This document shows positions 18,001 to 25,440 of a stretch of DNA of 46,335 bases, one piece after another. Positions within the stretch are counted from its first letter, which is position 1. Every line of letters begins with the position of its first letter. The notes beneath the pieces were generated by a model, which saw nothing but the letters and a program-made list of their open reading frames with translations, was not told the DNA's origin and did not search any database. Source of the DNA: a bacterium (GTDB taxonomy: Bacteria; Chlamydiota; Chlamydiia; Chlamydiales; 2-12-FULL-49-11). The stretch lies in assembly GCA_021847505.1 (NCBI GenBank), contig JAJZEO010000040.1:1-46335 (forward strand), given 5' to 3'. The translations under genes and the position numbers were made by a program.

Positions 18001-18643
18001 GTTAAAGCTTAAGGCAGAAAATAGTGGTGAACCTCACACGGTGATTCTCCTCTCGGATGGCCGTTTTATGAAAAATATTCGCATTAATCGCTATCCAATC
18101 CGCGAGTTAGTAGAAGATTTGCCCGATAATTTTTCTCTTCATACGGTTTCAACGAGCGATAACAACAACATCGCGATGTTGAATACATTAGCGGGCCTTT
18201 GTCATGGGGATTCAGTTTATGCCAAGACACATTCGGCATTTGGAAGGAAACTTTCTGCCTTAACGAAAAGGATTCATAGACCGATTGGCTTTTCTGCTAA
18301 AGTGACCCAAGTTGATGAAAATGATTCAACAATCCTCTACGATGCTGATCTTGCTGCAACCCAACTCTACACTGACAAAGTCTTCAAAATCTACGGAGAG
18401 ACGAAAGAGAAGAAAGAGTTTACCCTTCTAATCCAGGCCTACAATGGAGATCGATGGTTAAACATTCCCAAAAAAATCTCCTTTCAAGAGTCCATCAACT
18501 CTCCCTCTCGCTTGAGCCACGACATCGCGCAATACCAAGCTCTCTTTGACATTAGCCACTATCTAAAGACAGGCGATCTAGATGCCCTCAACCATGCCAA
18601 AGACCTACTAGTCTCCCACAACCTTCCCTCCCCCGTAAGATAG
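15047..18643 (+). CDS. Very large exported protein with C-terminal vWA-like domain
   Basis: Function unknown; about 1198 residues from the ATG at 15047, chosen because a typical signal peptide (MKVPIFQVISVYFGILAASP) starts there; no strong ribosome site was seen. The first ~880 residues are not recognised: a beta-rich, Pro/Phe-rich region with few repeats. Near residue 903 begins a von Willebrand A-like fold: VYFLIDRSIT in the MIDAS position (D-x-S-x-T in place of DxSxS) and then TVILLSDGRF, typical of the second metal loop. vWA domains mediate metal-dependent adhesion or complex assembly. Coupled to the TPR gene upstream; the pair resembles TPR/vWA envelope modules in other bacteria only in outline. 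Confidence 0.78.
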   Translation: MKVPIFQVISVYFGILAASPLFASFAPAPEVPYIQIWDPQSEQGIEIHREITLKKEWPLFQPSKKQIPDLFGENTFCFSLKLASISLQESGKPFILFSPTAKFPLVVLQPIELEPSVLAKKPILQSDTYPDFTPFGQWWLKDPLGNFLYFRQQLTTSSMIKAKEWSVEDSILGLFLSSSIARLEKDLDNFVFDTGRQLSLEEKRFVLGTCFENVLILPSSFTLKEGIDFIEVMKFADIPFLAALVNREEDRMMAKACYENKLLPISLPFNFEPALFLEPRIGQSVQILENRIAASLFLTSEDEFSYSSNSFDLLEDLLKSRENEEIAFDLKALKGFSPLFQCVKYQPFGQPLTYKLKPESANVFLSHLSPVSLNFEKTRILQLPSSFQRSEFICDYEDPPILNVSYDPEAYHFLSLEQPSSTNYPTFYLGEEKGYALRDSRDDLIFDYSITLAKVYDEFFFSHVTDHAKKGKTSLLSLEMSAPVAINALPLEQKAPSFIVMNKGLELPLDVAIVYDQGLLYHPAKILVAQKISPIPSSFGKTSSPLYQSEFLPRNTPPKTLAAITSIVLVKDEHLQLRPPFEEMATEPLFYDAKVDFNLAVQSQDRSYPSRLDCADLGNTVSIFVTLEENISHCPEDIPFFTPSIPLSRMPLFKAKLASGPTKIALSEYSDLYNPFIEKKQFEVDPFDRTIFTQTALQVASKNPSSLAIYEPMKKDLYDQLIKRMDALALASKELIHRISPLDSSFGEVFVCSTVLLNELSYSDFIRHAGFDQKGALLSQPLMIDDSVPQSYYLLPLLDLTETPLLALSECEPDLIDARPLSRSRAMTEMAMRSNQENRLTQMNLAAIPSLEFLKTDSLGNEFDVVVRTIPKKSGYGHYFSILLSPHEQGVIDPIKNHVYFLIDRSITVEPHRYFTFIKGVLQAIDYLQEGTSFNIAFFDHETEWFEKEDLTFKKSTSSHVRKKLKELPQRGKSNIQTFCKLIGRLKLKAENSGEPHTVILLSDGRFMKNIRINRYPIRELVEDLPDNFSLHTVSTSDNNNIAMLNTLAGLCHGDSVYAKTHSAFGRKLSALTKRIHRPIGFSAKVTQVDENDSTILYDADLAATQLYTDKVFKIYGETKEKKEFTLLIQAYNGDRWLNIPKKISFQESINSPSRLSHDIAQYQALFDISHYLKTGDLDALNHAKDLLVSHNLPSPVR

Positions 18644-18687
18644 ATAAACTTCTACTAAATTTCTTGATCTCAACCTTGATCATGATT

Positions 18688-19761
18688 TTAATCTAGGAAG
18701 CTGGGATTAGAGAGGTAATCGAAATAGAGATCGGCAATGAGATCTAGGTTGGAAGGAGCTTTGGAAATTTGTTGCAAAAGCTTAGAAAGAATTCGATGAC
18801 GATAACAAAAGAGGATCATATTAAATGAGCCCCCTTGATTTGTTTCCTTCCTCCAAACATTGAAAAATACCTCTTTAAGCTTGCTGACTTCCTTCAGGCG
18901 AATGCGCTTTTTGAGTGCAAGTGAATCGAGCATATTTAGGACAACAGCTACATTGTTCTCTCGATTTATGGGAAAGCTTTTCCGAATGGTAGAGTCATTC
19001 AAGAGCAAAGATTGATCGAATAAATGAATTTCCCCACTTTCTAGGGAAAACAAATAATTCGATTCATGAAAATCCCCAAAAGCAAGTGAAGAGGTCATTG
19101 GCTCCTTAAGACACTCCTTTGCCAATTGCTCTAACCGAGGCATCTCCTCTACCATGATCTTTTTAAGAAGTTTGCTTTCCTCAAGAGCCGCCATTCGTTC
19201 TTTAAGAAAGAGAAGTTTATTTTGAAATATCGATTCTGCTTCTTGAATAGCTAGCGGCAAGACATTTTCTCGATGAATACTTGCAGCTACAAGAGCCAGC
19301 TTTTCGGTCCAAACAACTCTCTCTTTGGTGTTTGCTTTACCATATGCATCTGTAGAAGAAATTCCTTTTACTCTTTCCATAATCCAAAATAGTTCTCCAC
19401 CCATTTTACCGATTTGGATCAATTGTGCAAGCCGAGCAAAAGGAGGTAAATGACCCGATAGCAGATCATAGGCAATTTTTTCTCCGAATGCATCTTTTTG
19501 ATTTTTGTAAATTTTAAACACATGAGAAAATTCACCCCCTTTTTTCCCAAATAGGTATACACGATCTTTTTGAGAAAAAAATGACGATTTTGTCTTATCT
19601 TTAAAATCGATGGGACACCCTAAGAATTGTTCTCCAACTTCTAAAAATCCTTGATTATATTCGGGCAGCTCCTCTTTCCAAACAGGATTTATCTGGCCAG
19701 TCCGTAGATATTCTTCAGAGACTATTTGCAGAATATTTTGATTATTTAATTCCATGAACAT
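18688..19761 (-). CDS. APH/choline-kinase-like phosphotransferase
   Basis: Predicted small-molecule or protein kinase of the aminoglycoside/choline-kinase-like fold, 357 residues. The catalytic loop reads LAFGDFHESNYLF (about residue 230), corresponding to the family H-G-D-x-H-x-x-N with Phe in place of the first His. The metal-binding Asp follows in EIHLFDQS. The hinge region MGGELFWIMERVKGIS (about 120) also fits. The Asp and Asn are kept, so activity is plausible. The substrate is unknown. It stands alone, convergent with the vWA gene and divergent from the poly-serine ORF. ATG at 19761 or two codons later; no good ribosome site. Confidence 0.8.
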   Translation of the reverse strand: MFMELNNQNILQIVSEEYLRTGQINPVWKEELPEYNQGFLEVGEQFLGCPIDFKDKTKSSFFSQKDRVYLFGKKGGEFSHVFKIYKNQKDAFGEKIAYDLLSGHLPPFARLAQLIQIGKMGGELFWIMERVKGISSTDAYGKANTKERVVWTEKLALVAASIHRENVLPLAIQEAESIFQNKLLFLKERMAALEESKLLKKIMVEEMPRLEQLAKECLKEPMTSSLAFGDFHESNYLFSLESGEIHLFDQSLLLNDSTIRKSFPINRENNVAVVLNMLDSLALKKRIRLKEVSKLKEVFFNVWRKETNQGGSFNMILFCYRHRILSKLLQQISKAPSNLDLIADLYFDYLSNPSFLD

Positions 19762-19810
19762 ATTATGGCAGCTTATTTTCTTTGCTCCATAAGCAGCTCT
19801 TTTTGCGTTG

Positions 19811-19841
19811 GTTACAAACTTTCCTCCCAGTTAGTTATAAT
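19811..19841 (+). promoter_or_regulatory. Possible promoter of the poly-serine gene
   Basis: A perfect TATAAT -10 element (19836-19841) lies 65 bases before the start codon. The best -35 candidate is GTTACA (19811-19816) at a long 19-base spacing, so only the -10 is convincing. Confidence 0.35.
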
Positions 19842-19878
19842 TGCATTCAGATGCGTGAGATAATTCGAGCGCATTTTA

Positions 19879-19894
19879 CGTATTAATTAATACG
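19879..19894. promoter_or_regulatory. Perfect 16-bp palindrome at the poly-serine ribosome site
   Basis: CGTATTAATTAATACG is a perfect palindrome ending just before the GAGGAA ribosome site (19894-19899) of the poly-serine ORF and downstream of its -10 element. It could be an operator for a dimeric repressor or an mRNA hairpin that affects ribosome access. Confidence 0.55.
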
Positions 19895-19906
19895 AGGAAA
19901 TTAATC

Positions 19907-20272
19907 ATGAGTAAAAAATCTATTGAAGGTAAGATTAATCAAATTAATAACTTTGATGATCATGCCGACTGTTCAAGCTCTAGCTCTAGCTCTAGCTCTA
20001 GCTCTAGCTCTAGCTCTAGCTCATCAAGCTCTAGCTCTAGCTCATCAAGCTCTAGCTCTAGCTCTAGCTCATCAAGCTCTAGCTCTAGCTCATCAAGCTC
20101 TAGCTCTTCAAGCTCTAGCTCTTCAAGCTCTAGCTCATCAAGCTCTAGCTCATCAAGCTCTAGCTCATCAAGCTCTAGCTCATCAAGCTCTAGCTCTAGC
20201 TCATCAAGCTCTAGCTCATCAAGCTCTAGCTCTTCAAGCTCTAGCTCTAGCTCTTCAAAGTCATCTAGCTAA
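19907..20272 (+). CDS. Poly-serine protein (95-serine run)
   Basis: Not a recognised family. The 121-residue ORF has a normal 22-residue N-terminus (MSKKSIEGKINQINNFDD, then HADC) followed by 95 uninterrupted serines, one Lys (118) and three more serines. It is probably a real gene: GAGGAA ribosome site 7 bases before the ATG, upstream TATAAT, and a strong terminator 20 bases after the stop. Only this frame is open across the repeat without hitting the TAG that CTCTAG creates. Serine codons are AGC, TCT and TCA, so the tract is an array of short units. Possible roles are a flexible linker, phosphorylation target or surface spacer. Expression is not shown by sequence. Confidence 0.65.
   Translation: MSKKSIEGKINQINNFDDHADCSSSSSSSSSSSSSSSSSSSSSSSSSSSSSSSSSSSSSSSSSSSSSSSSSSSSSSSSSSSSSSSSSSSSSSSSSSSSSSSSSSSSSSSSSSSSSSSKSSS
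19973..20257 (+). repeat. Imperfect AGCTCT microsatellite/minisatellite coding for Ser
   Basis: Tandem AGCTCT hexamers interrupted by TCATCA or TCTTCA units make higher-order blocks of about 12 and 18 bases. All units are multiples of three, so slippage would change protein length without breaking the frame. The AGCT core is self-complementary. Confidence 0.92.
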
Positions 20273-20293
20273 GAAAATTAGCTGACATTGATG

Positions 20294-20327
20294 GAGGCCA
20301 CAATTCATTGTGGCCTCTTTTTTTTTT
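20294..20327 (+). terminator. Rho-independent terminator after the poly-serine gene
   Basis: A 10-bp perfect stem (GAGGCCACAA / TTGTGGCCTC) with the loop TTCA at 20294-20317, followed by ten T residues (20318-20327). It ends the poly-serine transcript before rsmD. Confidence 0.93.
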
Positions 20328-20387
20328 CGTATATAAAGGGTCTTTCTTATACAATCTAATACGTTTGTGTTACAACGAGGTCTCTTA

Positions 20388-20966
20388 GTGACCCTCTACA
20401 TACTCAGTGGAAAATACAAAGGGTTTAAATTGGTAACCCCAAAAAGGCGGGAAACCCGACCTGCTACATCCCTTCTCCGAGGGATGGTTTTTGACTCTTG
20501 TCAAGAACTCATCGACGGGGCACGGGTCCTCGATTTGTTTTCAGGCTCTGGCGCAATGGGTATAGAAGCATTAAGTCGCGGGGCCGCATTCGTTACATTC
20601 AATGACTTAAGTGAAGAGTGCGTGAAAGCAATCCGAGCCAATTTGAAAATCATCGGAAAGGAAAATGAAGGAGAGGTATTCAGAATCGATGCCTTTTCAC
20701 TACTCGATCGTCTAAAACAAGAACCATATGATTTGATTCTTCTACACCCCCCTTACCCGATTGGTTTAAGTGGATATACGCGCCTTATCGAACAACTAGG
20801 ACAAAAAAAGCATCTTTACAGCCCCTCAACCCACCTATTCCTAGAGATCCCTGGGCAACTGGAAAAATCTCTAACACTACTCATTGAAAAACACTTTAAC
20901 ATCATCAAATGCAAAAGTCGCTCAACTTGGGCCCTTTTTCATTTAACCCCACTGGGAAACCTATGA
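20388..20966 (+). CDS. rsmD: RsmD-family 16S rRNA (guanine966-N2)-methyltransferase
   Basis: Class I SAM methyltransferase that modifies G966 of 16S rRNA. I set the start at the GTG at 20388 (192 residues) because GAGG lies 7 bases upstream; it then opens with YILSGKYKGFKL and RRETRPATSLLRGMVFD, typical of RsmD. SAM motif I is intact (VLDLFSGSGAMGIEALSRGA). Motif IV, normally (D/N)PP(Y/F), reads HPPY here (LILLHPPYP), an Asp-to-His change at a residue that contacts the target base. Length is normal. The stop overlaps the start of the propeller gene as ATGA. Confidence 0.88.
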   Translation: MTLYILSGKYKGFKLVTPKRRETRPATSLLRGMVFDSCQELIDGARVLDLFSGSGAMGIEALSRGAAFVTFNDLSEECVKAIRANLKIIGKENEGEVFRIDAFSLLDRLKQEPYDLILLHPPYPIGLSGYTRLIEQLGQKKHLYSPSTHLFLEIPGQLEKSLTLLIEKHFNIIKCKSRSTWALFHLTPLGNL

Positions 20967-21952
20967 TTAAATCGTTTTTAGGTTTGTTTTTTTCAGTACT
21001 TCTTTACGTCGATGGTATTGAATATGTTCGTTGTGTAGGTTATGACCGCGCTGGGGCTCCCATTCAATGGATGTGCGATGAAAATGGCACATTGTCGAAG
21101 AGGGTATTTTTGGGAAATAGCCGCGGTCAGGCCGATGATCTAGCAATATCCTCTTCTCTTGTCTATTGTGGGGGACAAGATTGGACCAATAGTGCGGCCA
21201 TTTGGATGAATAGAGTTGATGGAAGTGGCGTAAATAAAGTGGCTTTTGATTCAAATGGAAGTTCTATCAATAGATTGGCCCTTTCTTCTTCTAGAGTTTA
21301 TAGCGTAGGGTCCAGCCATTCCGTTAATGCAATGCTGTGGATCTCCTATTTAGATTGCAGCCATCATCAATCGATACCTTTGAATAACGGGAACTATGCA
21401 AGGGGATTATCTCTCTCTTCAAACAGCCTATATATTGTCGGGGATAGCCCTGGAGAAGGCTCCATACTTTGGATGGCTTCTTTAGGGGGAAGTTCGCTGC
21501 AAACGATCTCCCTAGACACCGGATACAGCATGGCCTTTGATGTCGGTATTTCTTCAGAGAATATCTACAGCATAGGATTAGATGACAGCAAAAATATGAC
21601 GCTTTGGATCAATGACTTAACAGGTGTCTTTGTGAGTAAAATTTCAATGGCATCGAATGGAAATTTTGCAGGCAGGCTAATCGTTTTATCCGATAAGATC
21701 TATTTGGGAGGGTACGATGATCAAGGAAAGGCTACTCTATGGATCTCTGATTTGAAGGGAAATTTGCTTAACAAAATCGAGCTTGATAATGGTCAAGTGA
21801 ATAGCTTAGCTCTATCTTCGACCGCGATTTACAGCACAGGACAAGATGATTTAGAAAACGCGGTGCTTTGGATCTGCGATCTTGATGGCAACAACATCAA
21901 AAAGAATATTTTAGCCCCACAAGGCGCTGTTGCCATTGGCGTTGCACTATAA
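20963..21952 (+). CDS. Exported seven-bladed beta-propeller protein
   Basis: Unnamed repeat protein of 329 residues starting at the ATG that overlaps the rsmD stop (ATGA). A signal peptide (about 1-17, IKSFLGLFFSVLLYVDG) suggests export. The rest is six full ~44-residue repeats with the pattern ALSSxxIYxxGxDDxxNAxLWIxDLxG, plus an N-terminal part lacking its first strand. The C-terminal strand AIGVAL supplies it: the usual velcro closure of a propeller, giving seven blades. Such propellers bind proteins or carbohydrates. Translational coupling to an rRNA methyltransferase is odd. No catalytic motif is seen. Confidence 0.8.
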   Translation: MIKSFLGLFFSVLLYVDGIEYVRCVGYDRAGAPIQWMCDENGTLSKRVFLGNSRGQADDLAISSSLVYCGGQDWTNSAAIWMNRVDGSGVNKVAFDSNGSSINRLALSSSRVYSVGSSHSVNAMLWISYLDCSHHQSIPLNNGNYARGLSLSSNSLYIVGDSPGEGSILWMASLGGSSLQTISLDTGYSMAFDVGISSENIYSIGLDDSKNMTLWINDLTGVFVSKISMASNGNFAGRLIVLSDKIYLGGYDDQGKATLWISDLKGNLLNKIELDNGQVNSLALSSTAIYSTGQDDLENAVLWICDLDGNNIKKNILAPQGAVAIGVAL

Positions 21953-21970
21953 TAGACTTAACCTAAGTTA

Positions 21971-24523
21971 TTATGAAAGCTCGTTACCATCGGGATCAAA
22001 CGATTTCTTAAACGTCAGTTGGTCGTCTTTATATTCTTGTAGAAGCCTAGGGGTCCCATTGTCGTAATACTTATTAAATTTTCCGTGTTTTTTACCCTCT
22101 TTGTACTCTCCTTCAAAAATTAAAACTCCTTTCTCGTTCCAAGATTTGCAAACCCCGTTGAGAACCCCGTTAGAAAAAATCGATATCGCTGAGGGAGTTC
22201 CATCAATATAATAACTTAATTGCATTCCATCAATTTCATCATCTACATAGGGAGTGATGCGTAACACTCTTCCATTAGGATAGTACTGAAAAGCTTCGCC
22301 ACTCTTTTTATCCCCAATAAAATGAATCTTTGAGACAAGCAAGCCACGAGTATCGAAAATGTAAGCTGGCCCCTCTTTCTTTCCATGATTAAAATTGCAG
22401 GTCGTCATCTTAAGTCCAGCTTCGTTATATTCTGTCACCTCTCCATCGAGAAACCCTCGATTGTAGTTTGCTTCAAGCGCCTTAACTTTTCCAAAACGGG
22501 GATGTACGGGATAAAAACGTTCGAAAGGGCCGTGCTTTTTATTCCTTTCATAATAACAAACCACTTCACTTCCCCCCTGGTCCTTCATCAGGAATTTCCC
22601 AACGAGCTTTCCTTGATCATACCAACACTCTTGGAGCAAATCACCTTGCACAGACCACAGTGATTTCAAACCATGGAGTTCCCCATTCTCATAAGTGATC
22701 AATGAAGAAATAGATCCGGTTGGGTAAAATATTTTCTGCTCTCCATGAAGTCTTCCCGAACCATCGTAGTTAAGTATACGATTGAGGACAGCCTCCCCAT
22801 TTTCCCCTTTACATTCGCTCGGAAAGTAATATTTTTGCTCACCTACAGGATTGCCCCCTTTGTAAAAGCGGGTAAAATGAAGAGCGCCATCATCATAGAA
22901 AGCTTGCGCTAAACCTTCATTCTTATCGTTTTGATAAAATCCCTTGTATTTGATCTGTCCTGATTCCCAATACTCGATTCCTTTTCCATTTTTTTTGCCC
23001 TCTCGATATTCATACACATAATGGGGGATTTCATTGGAAAAGTAAGAAGAAATTGTTCCATTTAAAAGGTTGTTTTTATACGTGGCATCATAGAGCAAAT
23101 TTCCTTGTTCATCATATTCTCTTGCACTGCCGTTCAAGTTACCTTGCGTGTAGGTACTCGTTGCGAGAAGTGTTCCTTTCTGACTGAATGCTTGAAAATG
23201 CCCATCAGGAACTCCATGATCAAAATATTCGCGGCGTTTGACTTCGCCGTTTTCGTACCACTCCATCAGTTCCCCGGAAAGCTCATTATCAGCATAATCA
23301 GCTTTGAAAGCGATGATCCCGTTTTCATACCAGCGTTGTACTTTACCGTTGAGTTTCCCCTCGTTATAGTTACTAAATACCCAAGGCATTCCGTTTTCAT
23401 AATATTGGAGAACTTCACCATCGAGCTCCCCCATCTTTTGATTTCCATCAAATTTTAAAACGCCGCTCGGGTACCAATCGAGAAATTTTCCATGATATTT
23501 TCCACCCTTCATGGAAAACTCTTTGATAAGTACTCCCTGTGATGAAAAAACCTGAACAGGCTTTAATGTTGTTCCAAAGTCATCAAATTCAGCATTCCAA
23601 TAATTTTTCCCATTTTCATGTTTCATCCAATGTTTTTTCACAGGAATATCATGATGATAATATTCCTCTCCGCGAAGACCGCCATTTTCAAAATAAGAAA
23701 GCCACATTCCATGCCTTTTTCCATGGTCATAATTCTTTCTCTCTTTTTCTTGACCAGACGGGTAGTAAGTCGTAGTAACCCCTTGTTTTTCACCATCCTC
23801 ATAATCGGCAACCTCTTTAAGAGCATGATATTCATCATACTCTATACGTGCAGGGTTTTTTCCATCATTGGTACATAAATTGTCTTTGTAAAATGTTTTG
23901 GCCGCAATCACGCCATTCTCATGCCATTCTAAGCAGGTTCCCTGTTTAAGCCCGTTTCTGTAAACAGTTAAAGCTTTGCGTTTAGAACTTGGGTAGTATT
24001 CCCAGCTCTCCCCATGAAGCTGCCCGTCCAGAAAATGTTCTTCTGTCTTCTTTTTTCCATCTTCAAAAAAAGAATTCCTCACACCAACGAGATTTCCCTC
24101 TTCATAGGTTTCTTTAATGGCAAACGCCCCACTAGGGTAAAAGACAACCCTTTGTCCGTGCGGTTGTCCCTTTTTGTAATTCGTAATCTCTTGCTCAATC
24201 CCGTTAGGAAACCATTTGACGTAGAGACCATGATATAAACCTTCCACGTCATAATCAACTTCTTCTAATTTTGACCCACTTTCATAATAAACGATCTTTT
24301 TGCTTAATACGGACTCATCATTTTCATCTTCACTGTAATAATCGACTTCAAAAGGTTGTCCCGCCTCATAACTTTTGACAATCTTCGGCTGCCATTCTGG
24401 TTCAATCCCTAATAAATGATCACGAATGACTGAAACATTCGGCGTTTCAATAACGGGCTCTTCAGCAAAACTAACGGCAATGGGGAAAAATAGAAAACAG
24501 AGCCTAGCAAAAATACGATTCAT
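21971..24523 (-). CDS. Large exported MORN-type repeat protein
   Basis: 850 residues from the ATG at 24523, chosen for AAGGAG 6-7 bases upstream. A signal peptide (MNRIFARLCFLFFPIAVSFA) is followed by an almost unbroken array of ~22-residue MORN_2-type units, such as HGLYVKWFPNGIEQEITNY and LNGKVQRWYENGIIAFKADY, probably more than 30. MORN_2 arrays make extended beta-sheets and occur in secreted or surface proteins. It is the last gene of the type II secretion operon, 22 bases after the second pseudopilin, so it may be a substrate or accessory of that system. Function otherwise unknown. Confidence 0.85.
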   Translation of the reverse strand: MNRIFARLCFLFFPIAVSFAEEPVIETPNVSVIRDHLLGIEPEWQPKIVKSYEAGQPFEVDYYSEDENDESVLSKKIVYYESGSKLEEVDYDVEGLYHGLYVKWFPNGIEQEITNYKKGQPHGQRVVFYPSGAFAIKETYEEGNLVGVRNSFFEDGKKKTEEHFLDGQLHGESWEYYPSSKRKALTVYRNGLKQGTCLEWHENGVIAAKTFYKDNLCTNDGKNPARIEYDEYHALKEVADYEDGEKQGVTTTYYPSGQEKERKNYDHGKRHGMWLSYFENGGLRGEEYYHHDIPVKKHWMKHENGKNYWNAEFDDFGTTLKPVQVFSSQGVLIKEFSMKGGKYHGKFLDWYPSGVLKFDGNQKMGELDGEVLQYYENGMPWVFSNYNEGKLNGKVQRWYENGIIAFKADYADNELSGELMEWYENGEVKRREYFDHGVPDGHFQAFSQKGTLLATSTYTQGNLNGSAREYDEQGNLLYDATYKNNLLNGTISSYFSNEIPHYVYEYREGKKNGKGIEYWESGQIKYKGFYQNDKNEGLAQAFYDDGALHFTRFYKGGNPVGEQKYYFPSECKGENGEAVLNRILNYDGSGRLHGEQKIFYPTGSISSLITYENGELHGLKSLWSVQGDLLQECWYDQGKLVGKFLMKDQGGSEVVCYYERNKKHGPFERFYPVHPRFGKVKALEANYNRGFLDGEVTEYNEAGLKMTTCNFNHGKKEGPAYIFDTRGLLVSKIHFIGDKKSGEAFQYYPNGRVLRITPYVDDEIDGMQLSYYIDGTPSAISIFSNGVLNGVCKSWNEKGVLIFEGEYKEGKKHGKFNKYYDNGTPRLLQEYKDDQLTFKKSFDPDGNELS

Positions 24524-24545
24524 CGAAAACTCCTTATCAATATTT

Positions 24546-25001
24546 TCAAAATACATTTTCTTTGACTTTCATGCGATCAATTTGCACAAGAGAAATCTCT
24601 CTGGGTTTAGAATTGCCTTTTATGGGGCGACAAATGATCTGATCTTGTGGCCAAAAATAGCCGTTAGCATAGAAAATAATCTCCCCTTCTAATCGTAGGT
24701 TAGGAAGATTGATGTTTCGATTAACCCGGCTCTTAAGTAACTTTGGTGGGTCAAAACACTCAATAAATAGCTTTGTCTTTGACCCCTCGGGGGTAAACTT
24801 AAAGGTAAAGTCATGTCCAAATGAGAGAGCATTTAGTTTGGCCGCATAAATTTCATTTTGGACGAGGCGACAAGAAGAAAGATAGCGGTGTTCATTGATG
24901 AGCTCCCATCCTTTGTAAATAAAAAGAGACGAGATGAGGCATAAAAGAAACATCGAGATGACAATTTCAAAAAGGGTAAAGCACCGTTTACAACACTTCA
25001 T
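24546..25001 (-). CDS. Minor pseudopilin (GspH-like) of the type II secretion system
   Basis: 151-residue protein. I use the ATG at 25001 (MKCCKRC...), inside the end of gspG, because the prepilin cleavage site then lies at the N-terminus. Basic leader, then C|FTLFE with Glu at position +5 and a hydrophobic helix IVISMFLLCLISS. The residue before cleavage is Cys instead of the usual Gly. The rest is beta-rich, as expected for a GspH/I-type minor pseudopilin; which one is not clear. It overlaps gspG by 14 bases. Confidence 0.75.
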   Translation of the reverse strand: MKCCKRCFTLFEIVISMFLLCLISSLFIYKGWELINEHRYLSSCRLVQNEIYAAKLNALSFGHDFTFKFTPEGSKTKLFIECFDPPKLLKSRVNRNINLPNLRLEGEIIFYANGYFWPQDQIICRPIKGNSKPREISLVQIDRMKVKENVF

Positions 25002-25422
25002 CGAGATTTTCGGGGAAGGCCCAGGGATAGTTTTCATGCAACTCCGACTCGTCCATTTTCTTCTTTTCAACAAGATACTTATGCCATTGGGGAGAGTAAA
25101 CCACTACATCGTTCTCTGATGTTTTTCGAATCACGAATTTTTGATTCCATCCATCTTTGATCATTTTTTTTGGGTTGCTCACCAATCCCGATTCACTCAA
25201 TAAAGCTTCTGGAGATTTAACTATTTGATTCATGTTGCTTCCATTGGCGAGGCTGAGCATCAATATATCATAGACTTGTTTTGAACCTTGTTCCGATTTA
25301 AACGCTCTCCCTTCATTAAGGGATCCCTTCATGCTATATCCAACAACACTTCCGATAATTCCAATGATGAAAATGACGATCATCATCTCTAACAACGTTA
25401 TAGCTCTCTTATTAATTTTCAT
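24988..25422 (-). CDS. gspG: Major pseudopilin GspG
   Basis: Major pseudopilin of the type II secretion pseudopilus, 144 residues. Leader MKINKRA, then ITLLEMMIVIFIIGIIGSVV, with Glu at +5. The C-terminal half has the GspG-like DGWNQKFVIR and VVVYSPQW segments. The residue before the cleavage site is Ala, not Gly. The ribosome site AGGGAG is well placed. It lies 18 bases after gspF and shares the operon. Confidence 0.88.
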   Translation of the reverse strand: MKINKRAITLLEMMIVIFIIGIIGSVVGYSMKGSLNEGRAFKSEQGSKQVYDILMLSLANGSNMNQIVKSPEALLSESGLVSNPKKMIKDGWNQKFVIRKTSENDVVVYSPQWHKYLVEKKKMDESELHENYPWAFPENLDEVL

Positions 25423-25440
25423 AGGAATCTCCCTTCCGTA

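Noticed and set aside
19765-19800. Imperfect inverted repeat GCAGCTTAT/ATAAGCAGC followed by T residues
   Set aside because: It is oriented as a plus-strand terminator but no plus-strand gene ends there; one mismatch.
19973-20257. Tandem repeat array considered as a CRISPR
   Set aside because: Units are 6-18 bases without unique spacers, and the array is one coding frame.
19923-20285. A second open frame across the serine repeat, encoding Ala-Leu-Ala-His-Gln repeats
   Set aside because: It is the shifted frame of the AGCTCT array, has no ribosome site, and the serine frame has a proper start and terminator.
21952-21985. AATAGACTTA/TAAGTTATT palindrome between convergent genes as a bidirectional terminator
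   Set aside because: AT-rich, bulged stem and no clear T-run; too weak to annotate.
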